NCBI GenBank assembly: GCA_965227215.1
Contig: OZ245729.1
Span: 124,001-188,000 of the forward strand
From: Gracilimonas sp965227215
Lineage (GTDB): Bacteria > Bacteroidota > Rhodothermia > Balneolales > Balneolaceae
Reading direction: 5' to 3'
Length of the DNA stretch: 64,000 nt
Part shown: piece by piece, positions 63,701 through 64,000 of the stretch
Layout of the letters: every line of letters starts with the position of its first letter
Numbering within the stretch: the first letter of the stretch is position 1
Notes under the pieces: generated by a model
What the model was told of the DNA's origin: nothing
What the model saw: only the letters and a program-made list of their open reading frames with translations
The model's database searches: none
Translations under genes and position numbers: made by a program

Positions 63701-64000
63701 CGAAAGGTGGTACTACATTTGCATTATAATTGAAGGCCGTCATTGCCGAATAACTTATATCGAAAGAATCAGCTAAGGCCACCATATCCGGCCACCAGAT
63801 TTTACTTACGAACTCGGCATGGGTAACATCATATTCTTTATCAATGGGCGACATTTTTTCGTTATAGAGCGGGGCAGGAAAATCATCCAGGAAAATGGTG
63901 CTCACGTCAGCCACCTGATAGGGAATTCCTTGTAAACCCCGAAGAATAGATGAAAAAACTATACCCCGGTAAATCTTTCCACCTACCACATAACTGTTGA
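60753..64000 (-). CDS. NodB-like deacetylase / helical repeat / outer-membrane barrel fusion (Pel-like), 5' end missing
   Basis: 1082 codons are seen; the frame remains open to the right window edge, so the N-terminus is missing. Part 1 (about residues 30-430 of the visible part) looks like the deacetylase region of DUF2194/PelA proteins: TIFLDDFPAPLYN (Asp-Asp), ELAFHGYNHFS (metal His-x3-His) and YVPPTN. Part 2 (about 440-790) is helical, TPR-like (PNLEKAL-type segments: DILEERLLRN, KALFWANNAPDFDEQ). Part 3 (about 800-1078) is beta-rich with alternating strands, FNGNLVSAVSANGKYYTND and FKNFWQISVGSEIS, fitting an outer-membrane barrel such as PelB. The combination suggests secretion plus deacetylation of an exopolysaccharide. 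No helper genes lie within the window. Confidence 0.68.
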   Translation of the reverse strand, partial: NSYVVGGKIYRGIVFSSILRGLQGIPYQVADVSTIFLDDFPAPLYNEKMSPIDKEYDVTHAEFVSKIWWPDMVALADSFDISYSAMTAFNYNANVVPPFDFQEWRQGSIIFNDNIIQGSIFLANSIKNTRHELAFHGYNHFSLWMNDWDNMNFMVSALQAARKRWRIDNLGPLPTNYVPPTNQIDSIGVQAIVKGMPSIEYMSSLYFGDRSEGQGREFDPDPYAPSSIFDYPRISSGFTMNENSLMDQHGLQLLTGIWTHFVHPDDVFQVKQRREDEFKSRNPLGLGWKSDPEYGYGLYQLLSQRIKHTHRHYPNNRFITATIGGKKTKDWRQRLTNYSLNGPSIKINVGFRSNYVPHFPNDNTHWYMYVTQEQVREVESTLNKQGISYGRTDIWEGYLYQFKTSRDVFFVPNFDKRFYYDQQFVNSLVRDQINEYRQGNFLALSGPEFQSGNWQDTRLEDAVKAWRQNPSIANQERLISLSVEFSQISRAIDILEERLLRNDIWVQEDIDRLITYYGWEGMQSRAEMFLETLWEVHRSAKVIALKNHVVAALGLFGEDFNRRWRMRALELAPDDYETLLSYTKSIESQENWPEMKKNLRKLLDMRPQTDSLYAFTVQRSIYYESQDSTMALVEEFPDYSYDQLTPFASNLALMYGFEANEYEKALFWANNAPDFDEQLKLFWLAQLNLDALYLAKANELVTNDPENENLRSFVGTNLFYEGFEEQSYNTLYPLFESDREEGLSADTLIRNEIGFKPYEEKKNFYKKYPDFFDPDQQKSLNNEFRWTEGVSASLSGEYRDDNFDNTFARGGLSVQFGNRRKNTHTFKSEYLVFSDDNLTGNGTLNYQGGGYQFTHRSNDQQFEFRIGPTVLVDGSDFIPEGIIGMSFIKDSAFTSIELTGGAELTSTSLQNDFYQAQLQLYRQDYLFNGNLVSAVSANGKYYTNDVFRYGGQIRLFLDLMKTKFRIRPVGEISYADATENFLSGVPYYTPDQYFAQGIGLDFRFRNPDSFDYRTQFTGEVFGKHERREGFFYTGRIQLEHKFKNFWQISVGSEISTSDVYRSNRIFFTISHYFPRKLSPNN

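Noticed and set aside
1..64000. tRNA, rRNA, insertion sequences, prophage or CRISPR arrays
   Set aside because: None was recognised by eye: no regular direct repeats of CRISPR size, no transposase or integrase frame and no obvious tRNA cloverleaf in the intergenic gaps. A tRNA-scanning tool could still change this.

Overview
The window reads as a compact chromosomal segment of a free-living member of the Bacteroidota/Balneolota, most likely a Balneolaceae relative; this is an inference, since no database was searched. Supporting signs are type IX secretion style proteins (a C-terminal YPNPF domain and two PorV-like barrels), families typical of this group (DUF4837, DUF5777, a TM2/DUF2752 pair, a SurA-MoxR cluster), and one good TTTG-N20-TAnnTTTG promoter. 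No tRNA, rRNA, insertion sequence, phage gene or CRISPR array was found.

Layout. 1-6701 (+): three consecutive parvulin-type periplasmic chaperones, then a MoxR ATPase and a von Willebrand factor A membrane protein. 6698-9656 (-): a histidine phosphatase and, separately, apt followed by a lipoprotein and a tail-anchored coiled-coil protein of unknown role. 9715-10717 (+): tadA and a small membrane protein. 10904-12431 (-): a BioC/BioH-like biotin pair. 12504-21674 (-): a complete tryptophan operon in the order trpL-E-S-G-D-C-F-B-A-DUF4837. It starts with a previously unlisted 24-codon leader peptide carrying three consecutive Trp codons and a textbook attenuator, and it includes the tryptophanyl-tRNA synthetase gene.

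21810-33216 (+): a lone lipoprotein with its own terminator, then a run of nine tightly packed genes. The run starts with a lipoprotein, a secreted propeller protein with a type IX style C-terminus and two PorV-like barrels, and continues through a glycosyltransferase, a flippase, a NodB-like deacetylase, a second glycosyltransferase and UDP-GlcNAc 2-epimerase. This surface-protein plus glycan arrangement is the best candidate for an undescribed system. 33207-39721 (-): aroE-pgeF-HDAC-like-dxr-rseP-psd-pssA, a housekeeping envelope operon. 39804-41114 (-): an SRPBCC protein and tmk. 41115-41397 holds an unusual cluster of palindromes.

41398-53078 (+): metG, a debranching enzyme, an NSS transporter, efp-accB-accC-gcvH, guaA and an AbgT-type transporter. 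53220-54932 (+): a TPR/periplasmic-binding protein. 54941-58134 (-): mltG, a barrel protein with an Omp85-like C-terminus, and an HD-domain protein. 58247-60072 (+): a cytochrome c lipoprotein, YceI and a DUF5777 barrel. 60078-64000 (-): TM2 and DUF2752 proteins and a large incomplete protein joining a NodB-like deacetylase, a helical-repeat region and a C-terminal beta-barrel, which looks like PelA and PelB functions in one chain.

Start codons were moved from the longest open frame where a signal peptide, ribosome binding site or stop/start overlap favoured another position; several TTG and GTG starts appear real.
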